A stretch of 64,000 nt of DNA from Pararhizobium gei. Its GTDB lineage: Bacteria; Pseudomonadota; Alphaproteobacteria; Rhizobiales; Rhizobiaceae. Positions 8,701 through 16,501 of this stretch are shown one piece after another. Position 1 is the first letter of the stretch. Every line of letters starts with the position of its first letter. The notes under the pieces are model-generated. The model saw only the letters and a list, made by a program, of their open reading frames with translations, was not told the origin of the DNA and did not search any database. The position numbers were made by a program, and so were the translations under genes. Location of the stretch: NCBI RefSeq assembly GCF_029223885.1, contig NZ_CP119409.1, positions 2,506,001 through 2,570,000 of the forward strand, given 5' to 3'.

Positions 8701-11700
8701 TCGAGCGTGGCGAAGCCATTGCCAGCACGCTTGCCTCATCGACCGGCGCAATCGAGGCGGCCGTCAACACGACGGCAAGGCGCCTGGACAGTGTGCTGGC
8801 TGCGCGCAGCGAGGCGGTGGCGAACACCCTCGCCTCCTCGACCGGGCAGATGGAAACTGCGCTCGATGGCACGGCACAACGCCTTGACGCAGTTCTTGCA
8901 CAGCGCAGCGAAGCTTTGTCGAGCGTGCTTGCCGCATCGGCAGGCGCTATCGAAACTGCAGTGGATGGTACGGCGGAGCGGCTGGACGCGATGCTCGGAC
9001 AGCGCACCGGCACCCTTGCGAATGTTCTTACCTCGACGGCCGGCGCGATCGAAAACACGATCGGCGGAACGACAGCACGGCTGGAAACACTGCTGTCGGA
9101 CCGCAACCGTGAAATGAGCGATACGCTCGCCAGCCAGACGGCGACGCTCGACGCGCTGCTGTCGCAACGTTCGTCCGAGATCGCCGGTACCATGGCTGCC
9201 CGCGCCAGCGAGATGACCGAAACGGTTGCAAGCCGTACCGAAGAGATCGCGGACAGCCTCTCCTTCCGCGCCAGCGCCATCGCCGAAACCATGGCGGACC
9301 GCGTCGGCGATATCGAGCAGCAAATGTCGGGACGCTTTGCCGCGATCGCTGACAATTTGAGCGGCCGTGTCAACGAAATAGCAGTGACGATGACCGGCGC
9401 GTCGGCGGAAATTGCCGCCAACCTTTCCGGCCATGCCTTGGAACTCGCGGAATCGGTCACCGGCAGAGCCTCCGAAATCGAGCGGATGCTCACCAGCCGC
9501 GCCGGACATCTCGCCACGCATCTGGCCTCGACTCATGACCTGATCCAGGCGACGCTGGACGATCGTATCAACGCGATCAATCTTGCCGTGGCGCATGGTA
9601 CGGAAACACTGAATGATGTGCTTTCCGAGCAGACCACCACGATCGCAACCACGATGGCCACCAGCGCCAGCATGCTCGAAATGACGCTGGACGAACGCCA
9701 GGCGGAACTCTCCGGCGCCATAGACAGGAGCAGCGTTGCGCTGGAACAGCGGATGCTGTCGAGCACCGGCCATATCGCCGACCGGCTTGGCGAAAGCGCC
9801 GAGCAGATTACCCGTGCGGCAGATACGCTGACCCACCGGATGGACGTTTCGATGTCCAACATCAACACCAGCGTCGATGTGACCGGCGCCCGTATTGAGG
9901 ACTCGCTCGGCGCTCTGGAGTACCGAATCCGCGACAGCGTCGGCGGCGTCAGCGAGTTCGTCGACAGCGCCGGCCAGCGCATCGCAGACACGCTAGCAGC
10001 CAAGGTTTCCGAATTCGACATGGCCAGCGACCGTGCGGCAGCGCGGATTGCCAACAGCCTTTCCGGCCGCACCGAGGACATCGTCCGCGTCGGCGACGCT
10101 GCGGCGACCCGTATTGCCGAAAGACTGCTGGAACAGACAAATGGCCTCGATCAGGCCAGCACCGCGGCCGTTGCCATGATCAGCGACAGTCTGGGCGGTC
10201 GCACCGAAGAGATTGGCCGCATCGGCAACACCGTCGCGGCTCGGATCTCCTCCACTCTCGCAGAGCGGACTGCCGAACTGGAAAAGGTCAGCGCCGATGC
10301 GGCCGATCGCATAGCCGGGAGCTTGTCTGGACGCGGCGAGGAAATCGACCGGATTGGCAGCGCGGCTGCCGCCCGTATTGCATCGACGCTGTCGGGCCAT
10401 ACGGCCGAACTCGAACAGGCCGGCATGTCTGCCGCCGACCGCATCGCCGGTAGTCTCGCCGGACGGACGGACGAAATCGATCGCGTGAGCAGCCAGGCGG
10501 CTAGCCGGATCGCCGATACGCTTACCACTCATACAGCGGAAATCGGCCGGGTCAGCGGCGAAGCCGCTGCCCGGATAGAAGCCAGTATCGAAAGTGGCAC
10601 CGGCCGGATCGGCGAACGGCTGGAAACGATGGACCGCGCCCTGGCCATCGGGCTCGATAATGTCAGCCGCACCATCGAAAGCAAAGCCGCCGGGCTGGTG
10701 ACCAACCTTCGCGGCGCAGTCGGCGATGCCGCGCAGACCGTCGATGCCGAAGCCCTGCGCTCGGCGGAGCTTCTGGCCAGGGCCGGCGACGACTTCGCCC
10801 AGGCGATGGCAGCCCGCCAGGCTGACTTCCAGTCGAGCATCGAAAAGACGGCGGCAACCGCCGCCATGCGCAGTGCCGAGCTTGCCCGCTCCGTGGGCGA
10901 AGCGACCGACGGGGCAGCCTCGCGCATCGCCCAGACGCAGGCTCGGGTTAGCGAGCAGGCATCGTCCCTGCAGCAGAGCCTTGCCGATGTCGAAAAAGCC
11001 CTCGAAGTTCGCGGCAGTTCGATCCGCACGACACTCGACGACGGCACGCGCGAGCTGAATTCCATGCTGGCCGGCCGCTCGGCCGAACTGACGCGCCTGA
11101 TCGATGAGAAGGCGCGCCCTGTTGTCGATGAATATGCAGCAACCGGCCGCGCATTGGCCGAGCGCATCGGTGAAGCCGCCCAGCAGAGCGCAGATCGTCT
11201 GCGCGCCGAGAACGAAGCCCTCCTGGAAAGCCTCGCCAGCCGCACGGGCGAGACCTTGAACGCCATCTCCAGCCGCGCGGAAGAAACCGCCAGGGCAATG
11301 AAGATGGTCGAGAACCGTCTGCAATCGACCGCAATGGGCCTGATCAACCAGCTGGCCGCCAGCAACAGTTCGATCGCCGAGGTTGTCGAGCAGGCAAGCG
11401 CCAATCTTGGTGCCATGGACCAGCAGCTGGGAACGACGACGGCGCAGTTCTCGGAATCCGCCACGCGCGCTTCCGAAATGTTGTCCACATCGACACGTCT
11501 GCTTGAGGGCAAGGTCGACAAACTGGCGGACATTTCCGGCTCGACCCTGTCACAGATCGGAAGCATCGTCGGCCGCTTCGAGGATCACTCGAAAGTGCTG
11601 GGCCAGGCTTCGGATCTTTTGGGCGCCGCACAGTCCAATCTGGTCAGCACGCTGGAAGAGCGGCAAGATGCGCTGCGCACCCTCTCCATCGGGCTCGTCA

Positions 11701-13349
11701 GCCGTTCAGAGGAAATCGAAAAGACCATGCACGCGCTCGAAGGCTTCGTCGATGGCGCCTTCCAGCGCGCAGAAGACCGCTCGACGCAGGTTGCTGGCAA
11801 TCTGCGCGCCGGCATCCAGACCTCCTTCAATGACGTCGGCCGCATCCTCACGGATGCGGAACAGCGTGCGACGGCCGCAGCGAGCGCCATGCGCGACGCA
11901 GTGGTAAAAGCCGGCGACGAAGCAGGCAGTTCCGTCGAATCCGTCTTTGTGCGGGCACAGGAGAGGTCCGCTGAGGTCGCCGGTACGCTGCGCTCGAGTG
12001 TCCGCGCCGCCTATGCGGATGTGAGCAAGACGCTCGAAGAGGCGGAAGCCCGGGCTCTCTCGGCAAGCGAAGCCATGCGCGATGCTGTTGCCAAGGCCGG
12101 CGAGGCCTCCGGCCTGTCCGTCGAAGGAGCTTTTGCCCGGGCGGAGGAACGCTCGAAGGAGATCGCATCGCGGCTGCGCGGCAGCGTCGGCGCTTCGCTG
12201 TCGGATATCGACCGCCTGATGAACGAAACGGGCAAGAAGTCGGACGCATCTGCCCAGCTCATGGGCGAAACGATCCGCAAGGCCGTCGAAGAGGCGGTCG
12301 CCCGTTTCAGCGGCGCGACCGAAGAAATCCGCCGCTCGGCCGGGGAAATCAAGCGTGAGCTTGATACGACCCGCGAGGAGCTGAAGCGGGGAGCCTTCGA
12401 CCTTCCCGAAGAAGCCAAGGAAAATGCCGCAGCCATGCGCCGCGCCGTTGCCGAGCAGATCAAGGCGCTCCAGGAACTGTCGGACATTATCGGCAAGTCC
12501 TCCGGGCAGCTCGAGATCGCTCACCCCGCGCCGCGCCAGCAGCAGCCGGCGTCTCAGGCGGCCGCGACACGGCAGCAGCCGGTCGCCGCCGTTCCTGTCG
12601 TCGCTGAAGCCGTGGCGCCAGAGGCTGCCCAGGCGACACCGAAGCAGACACCCGTCGCCGATATGCTTCCGCAGGAGCCGGCGACCGCCCTGCGCGGCAG
12701 CCTGGGCATTGAGCAGCCCCGGCCGGCCATGCCTGTCGCCCAGCAGCCTGTATTCCAGCAACCTGCCGCTCAACGCCCCGTTACCCCGACGCCAGCCCTT
12801 CAGCAGCCGCCCATCCGGCAGCAGGAATCCGTCCGGCAGCAGGAGCCGGCAACCATTCGGCAGGTCTCGGAAGAAGGCAGCGGCTGGATGCAGGACCTGT
12901 TGCGCGGCGCCTCGCGGGACGAGGCAGCCCCGGCAGCGGTTCCTGCACAACGGACCGCAGAGACACAAAGCCCGCCTCGCGCCGGCGACACCCGCAATCC
13001 GCGCCATGTGATGGAATCATTGAATTCGTTGTCGGTCGATATCGCCCGCGCCATCGACCACGACGCCTCGGTCGACCTCTGGCGTCGGTATCAGCGCGGC
13101 GAACGCGATGTGTTCACGCGCCGCCTCTATACGCTGAAGGGCCAGCAGACCTTCGACGAAATCAAGCGCAAGTATGACCGGGAGCCCGAGTTCCGGACTG
13201 CCGTTGATCGTTACATCGCCGATTTTGAAAAGCTGCTGGGCGATGTTGCCCGCAACGACCGCGACAAGGCGATGACGCAGAGCTATCTGACCTCCGATAC
13301 CGGCAAGGTCTACACCATGCTGGCCCACGCAGCGGGACGCTTCAACTAA
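5724..13349 (+). CDS. gpr: giant coiled-coil membrane protein, Growth Pole Ring (GPR)/RgsE type
   Basis: GPR of Agrobacterium (RgsE in Sinorhizobium) forms a ring at the growing pole needed for unipolar growth. This 2541-residue protein has the same plan: a disordered cytoplasmic N-terminus (1-110), two membrane helices (about 117-138 and 157-180), a helical rod to about residue 2260, a Pro/Gln-rich linker (2267-2420) and a conserved-looking C-terminal domain ending in YTMLAHAAGRFN. The rod holds three repeat arrays with 33-, 22- and 62-residue periods. I chose the ATG at 5724 because residues encoded upstream (open to 5508) are Cys/Arg-rich and unlike the rest. As I recall, described homologues are nearer 2100 residues. 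A perfect terminator follows. Confidence 0.88.
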   Translation: MATNKSNESIDDKAFQALEDALKIDFDELKSALNEKSPPEKPSEAKVRTPGSAQPAAASPQNQAARTGETQKSEIQKSLSPEPAPKAPSFAPANDGGRKKPAAVLRSLDVRSSRTAVRVAAAVSALWIIGGLGVANLLYAPEIWQIRSLADLSAMPGAIGVAIFTLLPVMLFFSFAIMISRAQELRNAARSMAEVALRLAEPETTASERIMTVGQAVRREVSAMNEGIERTIARATELETLVHSEVNALERSYSDNELRVRTLVQELGLEREAIVGHAERIRSSIAGAHTQLRDELATAGDDISNRIATSGEAFASMIETRAAALMERSNSATQTIDAMLSTRTDALLTGLTTAGVSLGNEFDTRLDNLNQTLTKRGQQLLTQFETRASSLDANTDKLNTALNERARQLNETLIARTRDLNESLNVGQQAITGGLDDILSNLNSALDEKGASFRQSLKTSADDMIMDLDLRSGFFEEKLQTTVGQLSTAFDSRFHEFATAFDKRASMLDSKLMESLARINQSVNGGAESIGGMLDGGIERFESALSEQSLTLATALGTTQDFIEHTISGKAAELSDALSGAHQKIDSVLEERSGTLMSALTAAQDRIESGFGERAGLLESALIEGQQRLAETLDARASAIAAGHRGVVEKLNTQVSGLMEGLQTLHGRIEDTLASRADEITSAVASSQLRLDNTLAERTVELSGLLAASSESIDSAFEGTAERLDTILSQRTGALARVLSSSVGSIESAVAGTAERLDTVLSERTGTLSIMLASSAGAIEATIDTTEQRLDTLLSRRNEALATTLSSSADAMETSVETTARRLETMLTERGEAIATTLSSSTGAIEASVNTTAQRLETVLAERGEAIAITLASSTGAIEASVEMTAQRLETMLTERGEAIAITLASSTGAIEASVETTAERLETMLVQRGEAIAGTLASSAGAIEASVNTTARRLETMLTERGEAIAGTLASSTGAIEASAETTAQRLETMLVERGEAIASTLASSTGAIEAAVNTTARRLDSVLAARSEAVANTLASSTGQMETALDGTAQRLDAVLAQRSEALSSVLAASAGAIETAVDGTAERLDAMLGQRTGTLANVLTSTAGAIENTIGGTTARLETLLSDRNREMSDTLASQTATLDALLSQRSSEIAGTMAARASEMTETVASRTEEIADSLSFRASAIAETMADRVGDIEQQMSGRFAAIADNLSGRVNEIAVTMTGASAEIAANLSGHALELAESVTGRASEIERMLTSRAGHLATHLASTHDLIQATLDDRINAINLAVAHGTETLNDVLSEQTTTIATTMATSASMLEMTLDERQAELSGAIDRSSVALEQRMLSSTGHIADRLGESAEQITRAADTLTHRMDVSMSNINTSVDVTGARIEDSLGALEYRIRDSVGGVSEFVDSAGQRIADTLAAKVSEFDMASDRAAARIANSLSGRTEDIVRVGDAAATRIAERLLEQTNGLDQASTAAVAMISDSLGGRTEEIGRIGNTVAARISSTLAERTAELEKVSADAADRIAGSLSGRGEEIDRIGSAAAARIASTLSGHTAELEQAGMSAADRIAGSLAGRTDEIDRVSSQAASRIADTLTTHTAEIGRVSGEAAARIEASIESGTGRIGERLETMDRALAIGLDNVSRTIESKAAGLVTNLRGAVGDAAQTVDAEALRSAELLARAGDDFAQAMAARQADFQSSIEKTAATAAMRSAELARSVGEATDGAASRIAQTQARVSEQASSLQQSLADVEKALEVRGSSIRTTLDDGTRELNSMLAGRSAELTRLIDEKARPVVDEYAATGRALAERIGEAAQQSADRLRAENEALLESLASRTGETLNAISSRAEETARAMKMVENRLQSTAMGLINQLAASNSSIAEVVEQASANLGAMDQQLGTTTAQFSESATRASEMLSTSTRLLEGKVDKLADISGSTLSQIGSIVGRFEDHSKVLGQASDLLGAAQSNLVSTLEERQDALRTLSIGLVSRSEEIEKTMHALEGFVDGAFQRAEDRSTQVAGNLRAGIQTSFNDVGRILTDAEQRATAAASAMRDAVVKAGDEAGSSVESVFVRAQERSAEVAGTLRSSVRAAYADVSKTLEEAEARALSASEAMRDAVAKAGEASGLSVEGAFARAEERSKEIASRLRGSVGASLSDIDRLMNETGKKSDASAQLMGETIRKAVEEAVARFSGATEEIRRSAGEIKRELDTTREELKRGAFDLPEEAKENAAAMRRAVAEQIKALQELSDIIGKSSGQLEIAHPAPRQQQPASQAAATRQQPVAAVPVVAEAVAPEAAQATPKQTPVADMLPQEPATALRGSLGIEQPRPAMPVAQQPVFQQPAAQRPVTPTPALQQPPIRQQESVRQQEPATIRQVSEEGSGWMQDLLRGASRDEAAPAAVPAQRTAETQSPPRAGDTRNPRHVMESLNSLSVDIARAIDHDASVDLWRRYQRGERDVFTRRLYTLKGQQTFDEIKRKYDREPEFRTAVDRYIADFEKLLGDVARNDRDKAMTQSYLTSDTGKVYTMLAHAAGRFN
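7779..9164 (+). repeat. tandem array of about fourteen 99-bp units inside the GPR-like gene
   Basis: Units of exactly 99 bp (33 residues, core pattern RLETMLTERGEAIA..LASSTGAIEA) repeat in frame; unit boundaries at 7878, 8175 and 9066 fit the period exactly. The six central units (about 8175-8768) are nearly identical in protein and DNA, while the outer ones are diverged, which suggests recent central expansion. 33 is three 11-residue helical repeats. Confidence 0.93.
9999..10592 (+). repeat. nine 66-bp units (22-residue repeats) inside the GPR-like gene
   Basis: Consecutive 22-residue units with the pattern GRTEEI.RI..AAA.RIASTLS run from residue 1426 to 1623. The DNA is diverged but the protein period is exact. 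22 is two 11-residue helical repeats, the unit length also known from apolipoproteins. Confidence 0.88.
11754..12311 (+). repeat. three 186-bp units (62-residue repeats) inside the GPR-like gene
   Basis: Units starting at 11754, 11940 and 12126 share the pattern FxRAEERSxEVAGxLR, then AEARA...SEAMRDAVAKAG. The first two align without gaps over 62 residues; the third matches at its start and diverges near its end. Confidence 0.85.
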
Positions 13350-13368
13350 AACTGCTTGAACATCAAGG

Positions 13369-13403
13369 AGCCCTGCCGCACAGAATGCCGGCAGGGCTTT
13401 TTT
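13369..13403 (+). terminator. rho-independent terminator after the GPR-like gene
   Basis: A perfect 10-bp stem, AGCCCTGCCG at 13369-13378 with CGGCAGGGCT at 13389-13398, is followed directly by a run of T. It lies 20 bases after the stop codon. Confidence 0.93.
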
Positions 13404-13496
13404 GTATCCGGCTGGTGGATCCCGGACAGGCGTCGATCAGCCGAGGCCCGGCAGCCCTTTGAAAGTGTGTCTGTCTGCCTCACACCACAGCTGGCA

Positions 13497-13534
13497 AAAC
13501 AAAAAAGCGGCTCCGGGATGCCCCCGAAGCCGCT
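13497..13534 (-). terminator. rho-independent terminator after dksA
   Basis: Read on the minus strand, GAGCGGCTTCGGG pairs imperfectly with CCCGGAGCCGC across a short loop and runs into TTTTTT. It lies about 27 bases downstream of the dksA stop. Confidence 0.88.
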
Positions 13535-13560
13535 CGAAATCACGACATGAAAGCGTGATG

Positions 13561-13980
13561 CTATTCGTCGCGATAAACCTTTTCGCGGCGCTCGTGACGT
13601 TCCTGGGCCTCGATCGACAAGGTGGCGATCGGACGGGCGTCAAGCCGCTTCAAGCCGATCGGCTCGCCTGTTTCCTCACAGTAACCGTAGGTTCCCTCAT
13701 CCAGCCGCTGCAGGGCGGAGTCGATTTTCGAGATCAGTTTGCGCTGACGGTCCCTTGCCCGAAGCTCGATGGCCCGGTCAGTTTCGGAAGACGCCCTGTC
13801 TGCGAGATCGGGATGATTTGCGCTTTCTTCTGCCAGGTGGCCAAGCGTTTCCCGCGCTTCGCGAAGGATATCATTCTTCCATGCGTTCAGTTTTGCTCTA
13901 AAATAAGCTCGCTGATTGGTATTCATGAATTCCTCTGTCTCCGAAAGGACGAAGGAACTAAGATCGATCTTCTCACTCAA
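13561..13980 (-). CDS. dksA: RNA polymerase-binding transcription factor DksA
   Basis: DksA binds the RNA polymerase secondary channel and works with ppGpp in the stringent response. The 139-residue protein has the coiled-coil region (AKLNAWKNDILREARETL) and the C-terminal GTYGYCEETGEPI...RLDARPIATLSIEAQERHE block. Only one of the four zinc-finger cysteines remains; the others are Thr, Ser and Ala. I chose the TTG at 13980: AGGAG stands seven bases upstream, the protein then begins LSEKIDLS like other rhizobial DksA, and the upstream ATG at 14028 lies inside the promoter spacer. Confidence 0.92.
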   Translation of the reverse strand: MSEKIDLSSFVLSETEEFMNTNQRAYFRAKLNAWKNDILREARETLGHLAEESANHPDLADRASSETDRAIELRARDRQRKLISKIDSALQRLDEGTYGYCEETGEPIGLKRLDARPIATLSIEAQERHERREKVYRDE

Positions 13981-14015
13981 CGCGATTCTCCTGAAGAACA
14001 TCTCATATTCGGCGG

Positions 14016-14044
14016 TGTATAGACCCATGCAGGTCCTGTTTCAA
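14016..14044 (-). promoter_or_regulatory. sigma-70-type promoter of dksA
   Basis: On the minus strand TTGAAA (14044-14039) and TATACA (14021-14016) are separated by exactly 17 bases, a near-consensus housekeeping promoter. Transcription would begin near 14009, giving a leader of roughly 28 bases before the TTG start. Confidence 0.75.
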
Positions 14045-14401
14045 GCCTCTGAAAAACAGCGCGGCTTTTTTAAAGCTTTGCTTCATTGCAAGGCTAACAG
14101 TCTAATATTTCATCAGAATTACAGGATTTCGATTTCTCGGCGAATTGCCGTGTCAGTGAGGGGCATCCAACCGTGCGAAACTCGCATTGGCCTTGAAAAG
14201 CGACCGGACGGAACCGTTTCCCGGAGTTCAGCGCGTAAAAAATAGGCAACATGTTGTTCAGCCTTTTCCGTCTCCAACCGTCCAACCAGAATTCGCGCAA
14301 GGTTTTCGCGCTTTCGATCCCGAGAAACCGGTTGTCATGACTTGATCTTTCCGCTTGCGCGGCTGACAACGCTTCAGTGTATCAGCGTCCGGGATCCCAT
14401 C
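14045..14401. other. intergenic region without a recognisable gene
   Basis: The 357 bases between the dksA promoter and the SixA-type gene contain only short open frames without ribosome binding sites or recognisable products. The promoter of the phosphatase gene presumably lies here, but I could not define it. Confidence 0.4.
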
Positions 14402-14929
14402 ATGTCAGCGTCGCCTGCTCCGGCTTTCCGGCTCTATCTTCTCCGCCACGCGAAGGCCGGATCGACGCAGCCGGGCGAGACGGATTTCGACCGGGCTCTG
14501 GATGAGGCAGGTCGCCGCGAGGCTGCAATTACGGGGCGCATGGCCGCACGCGCGTCCTACGTGCCGGAGTGCATCCTGAGTTCCTGCGCCCGCCGCTGCC
14601 GCGAAACCACGGCAGCCTTCCAGGCGGCGATCGGCGATGCGGTCGAAACGCGCTATCTGGAAGAACTCTATACCGGGACCGTCGAAATCTACTGCCACGC
14701 CATCACCGAGAATGCCGAGGGCAGATCCTTGCTGGTCGTCGGCCATAATCCGGTGATCGAAGAAATCCTTCAGGAAATCGTCGGCGAAGAAGCGTCTGCC
14801 GAAGCGATGCCATTCGGATATTCTCCCGGCATTCTTGCGGCCATTGACCTCGAAGACCACCCGCGGCCGGGCGTCAAACCGCGGGGAAGGCTTGTCGGCC
14901 TGATCGATCCCGATTGCCATCGCGGCTGA
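14402..14929 (+). CDS. SixA-type histidine phosphatase
   Basis: The protein (175 residues) opens with LYLLRHAKAG, the RHG-type catalytic motif of the histidine phosphatase superfamily with nucleophile His16, and has the second catalytic His in VVGHNPVIEE. Length and motifs match SixA, a phosphatase acting on phosphohistidine in phosphorelay proteins. The natural target here is unknown; the Hpt protein at 4724-5092 is a possible but purely inferred candidate. The ATG at 14402 gives the standard N-terminus. Confidence 0.82.
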   Translation: MSASPAPAFRLYLLRHAKAGSTQPGETDFDRALDEAGRREAAITGRMAARASYVPECILSSCARRCRETTAAFQAAIGDAVETRYLEELYTGTVEIYCHAITENAEGRSLLVVGHNPVIEEILQEIVGEEASAEAMPFGYSPGILAAIDLEDHPRPGVKPRGRLVGLIDPDCHRG

Positions 14930-15025
14930 TAAAAGCACGGTTCTTTCATCCCAGGCCTTTCAGCCCTATATCGGCTGTGGGCCGCCAGGCCGAAACCCGT
15001 TTCAACGCTTGTCGAGGCCTACAGA

Positions 15026-16501
15026 TTGCCTTCTTTTCTGACCCAACTTTCCGACGATGCCAAGCTTGCCTTCGATGCGCTGACGGATCGTGCCACCGGC
15101 TTTGTCAATCCGACTCTGCGGCTGGGCGTTACCGGCTTGTCGCGTGCAGGCAAAACGGTTTTCATCTCGTCCCTTGTCCACAATCTGTTGAATGGCGGGC
15201 GCCTGCCGGTCTTCGAAGCGGTTCGCTCCGGGCGCGTCTCTCGCATAAGGCTGGAACCGCAGCCGGACGATACGGTGCCGCGCTTTCAGTACGAGGATCA
15301 TATCGCGGCCCTGGTGCGAGATCGGTTGTGGCCGGATTCGACACGGGCGATCTCACAATTGCGGATCACGCTGGACTATGAAAGCGCCAGCGGCTGGAGC
15401 CGTATGCTATCGCCTGGCCGGCTGTCGATCGATATCGTCGACTATCCCGGCGAATGGCTCCTCGACCTGCCGCTGCTGGCGCAGGATTTCAGAACTTTCA
15501 GCGCGAAAACGGTCGAAAGAGCTCAACGGGGCGTTCGTTCCGAATTGTCGGCCGACTGGCTGTCTGTTGCCGCTTCTCTGGACATCCAGGCGCCGGCAGA
15601 CGAAGCCGACGCCCAACAGCTTGCCGCCCGCTTCACGCGCTACCTGCAAGCCTGCAAATCCGACGAACGCTCGCTCTCGACGCTGCCTCCGGGCCGTTTT
15701 CTGATGCCGGGCGATCTTGAGGGCTCACCGGCACTGACCTTCTCTCCGCTCGCCGGCCTGCCCGACGGCCGGGCGCCAAAAGGGTCACTCTGGGCGATGA
15801 TGGAACGGCGCTACGAGGCCTACAAGACCTATGTAGTCAAACCCTTCTTCCGCGAGCATTTCGCCCGGCTCGACCGCCAGATCGTTCTCATCGACGCCCT
15901 GCAGGCGATCAACCGCGGCCCGGAATCCCTTCTCGACCTGGAAGAGGCTCTGGCCGATGTGCTCGCCAGCTTCCAGCCCGGAGTAAACTCCTTCCTGTCC
16001 TCGTTCCTGAGCAAGCGCATTGACCGGGTGTTGATTGCCGCGACAAAGGCCGATCATCTGCATCACGAGAGCCACGACCGGCTGGAGCGCATCACCGCCC
16101 GCCTCGTCCAGCGGGCCGTGGACCGCATCGGCATGAGCGGTGCGGGTCTGGATGTCATGGCGATCGCATCCGTGCGCGCCACCCGCGAGGCGACCGTCAA
16201 CCATGACGGCCACGTCCTGCCCGTCATCGTCGGCACCCCCTTGGCCGGCGAGACCATCAATGGGGAGACCTTCGACGGAGAGCGGAAAACGGCAATCTTT
16301 ACAGGGGACTTGCCCAGGAATCCGGATTCGATGTTTGAAGACCTTGAATCAAAACCGGAGGAAAGCCTGGTGCCGGACCTGAACTTCGTGCGCTTCCGCC
16401 CGCCGCATATCGAGGAAACCCGCGGAGGACTGAAACTGTCCGTGCCACATATCCGGCTCGACAGGGCGATGCAATTTCTGTTTGGAGACCGGTTGGCATG
16501 A
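15026..16501 (+). CDS. YcjX-family GTPase-like protein
   Basis: This 491-residue protein carries a P-loop, GLSRAGKT at residues 37-44, and the DIVDYPGEWLLDLPLL block characteristic of the YcjX (DUF463) family of predicted nucleotide-binding stress proteins. It uses a TTG start at 15026 with GAGG eight bases upstream. Its stop codon overlaps the ATG of the next gene by four bases, so it is coupled with a YcjF-like membrane protein, the usual partner. The biochemical role of the pair is not established. Confidence 0.85.
   Translation: MPSFLTQLSDDAKLAFDALTDRATGFVNPTLRLGVTGLSRAGKTVFISSLVHNLLNGGRLPVFEAVRSGRVSRIRLEPQPDDTVPRFQYEDHIAALVRDRLWPDSTRAISQLRITLDYESASGWSRMLSPGRLSIDIVDYPGEWLLDLPLLAQDFRTFSAKTVERAQRGVRSELSADWLSVAASLDIQAPADEADAQQLAARFTRYLQACKSDERSLSTLPPGRFLMPGDLEGSPALTFSPLAGLPDGRAPKGSLWAMMERRYEAYKTYVVKPFFREHFARLDRQIVLIDALQAINRGPESLLDLEEALADVLASFQPGVNSFLSSFLSKRIDRVLIAATKADHLHHESHDRLERITARLVQRAVDRIGMSGAGLDVMAIASVRATREATVNHDGHVLPVIVGTPLAGETINGETFDGERKTAIFTGDLPRNPDSMFEDLESKPEESLVPDLNFVRFRPPHIEETRGGLKLSVPHIRLDRAMQFLFGDRLA

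Noticed and set aside
7779..9164. CRISPR-like periodicity
   Set aside because: The 99-bp units are contiguous, in frame and protein-coding, with no unique spacers.
6633..13007. Several long open frames (200-440 codons) antisense to the giant gene
   Set aside because: They follow from high GC and the repetitive codon pattern of the sense gene; they have no ribosome binding sites or recognisable domains.
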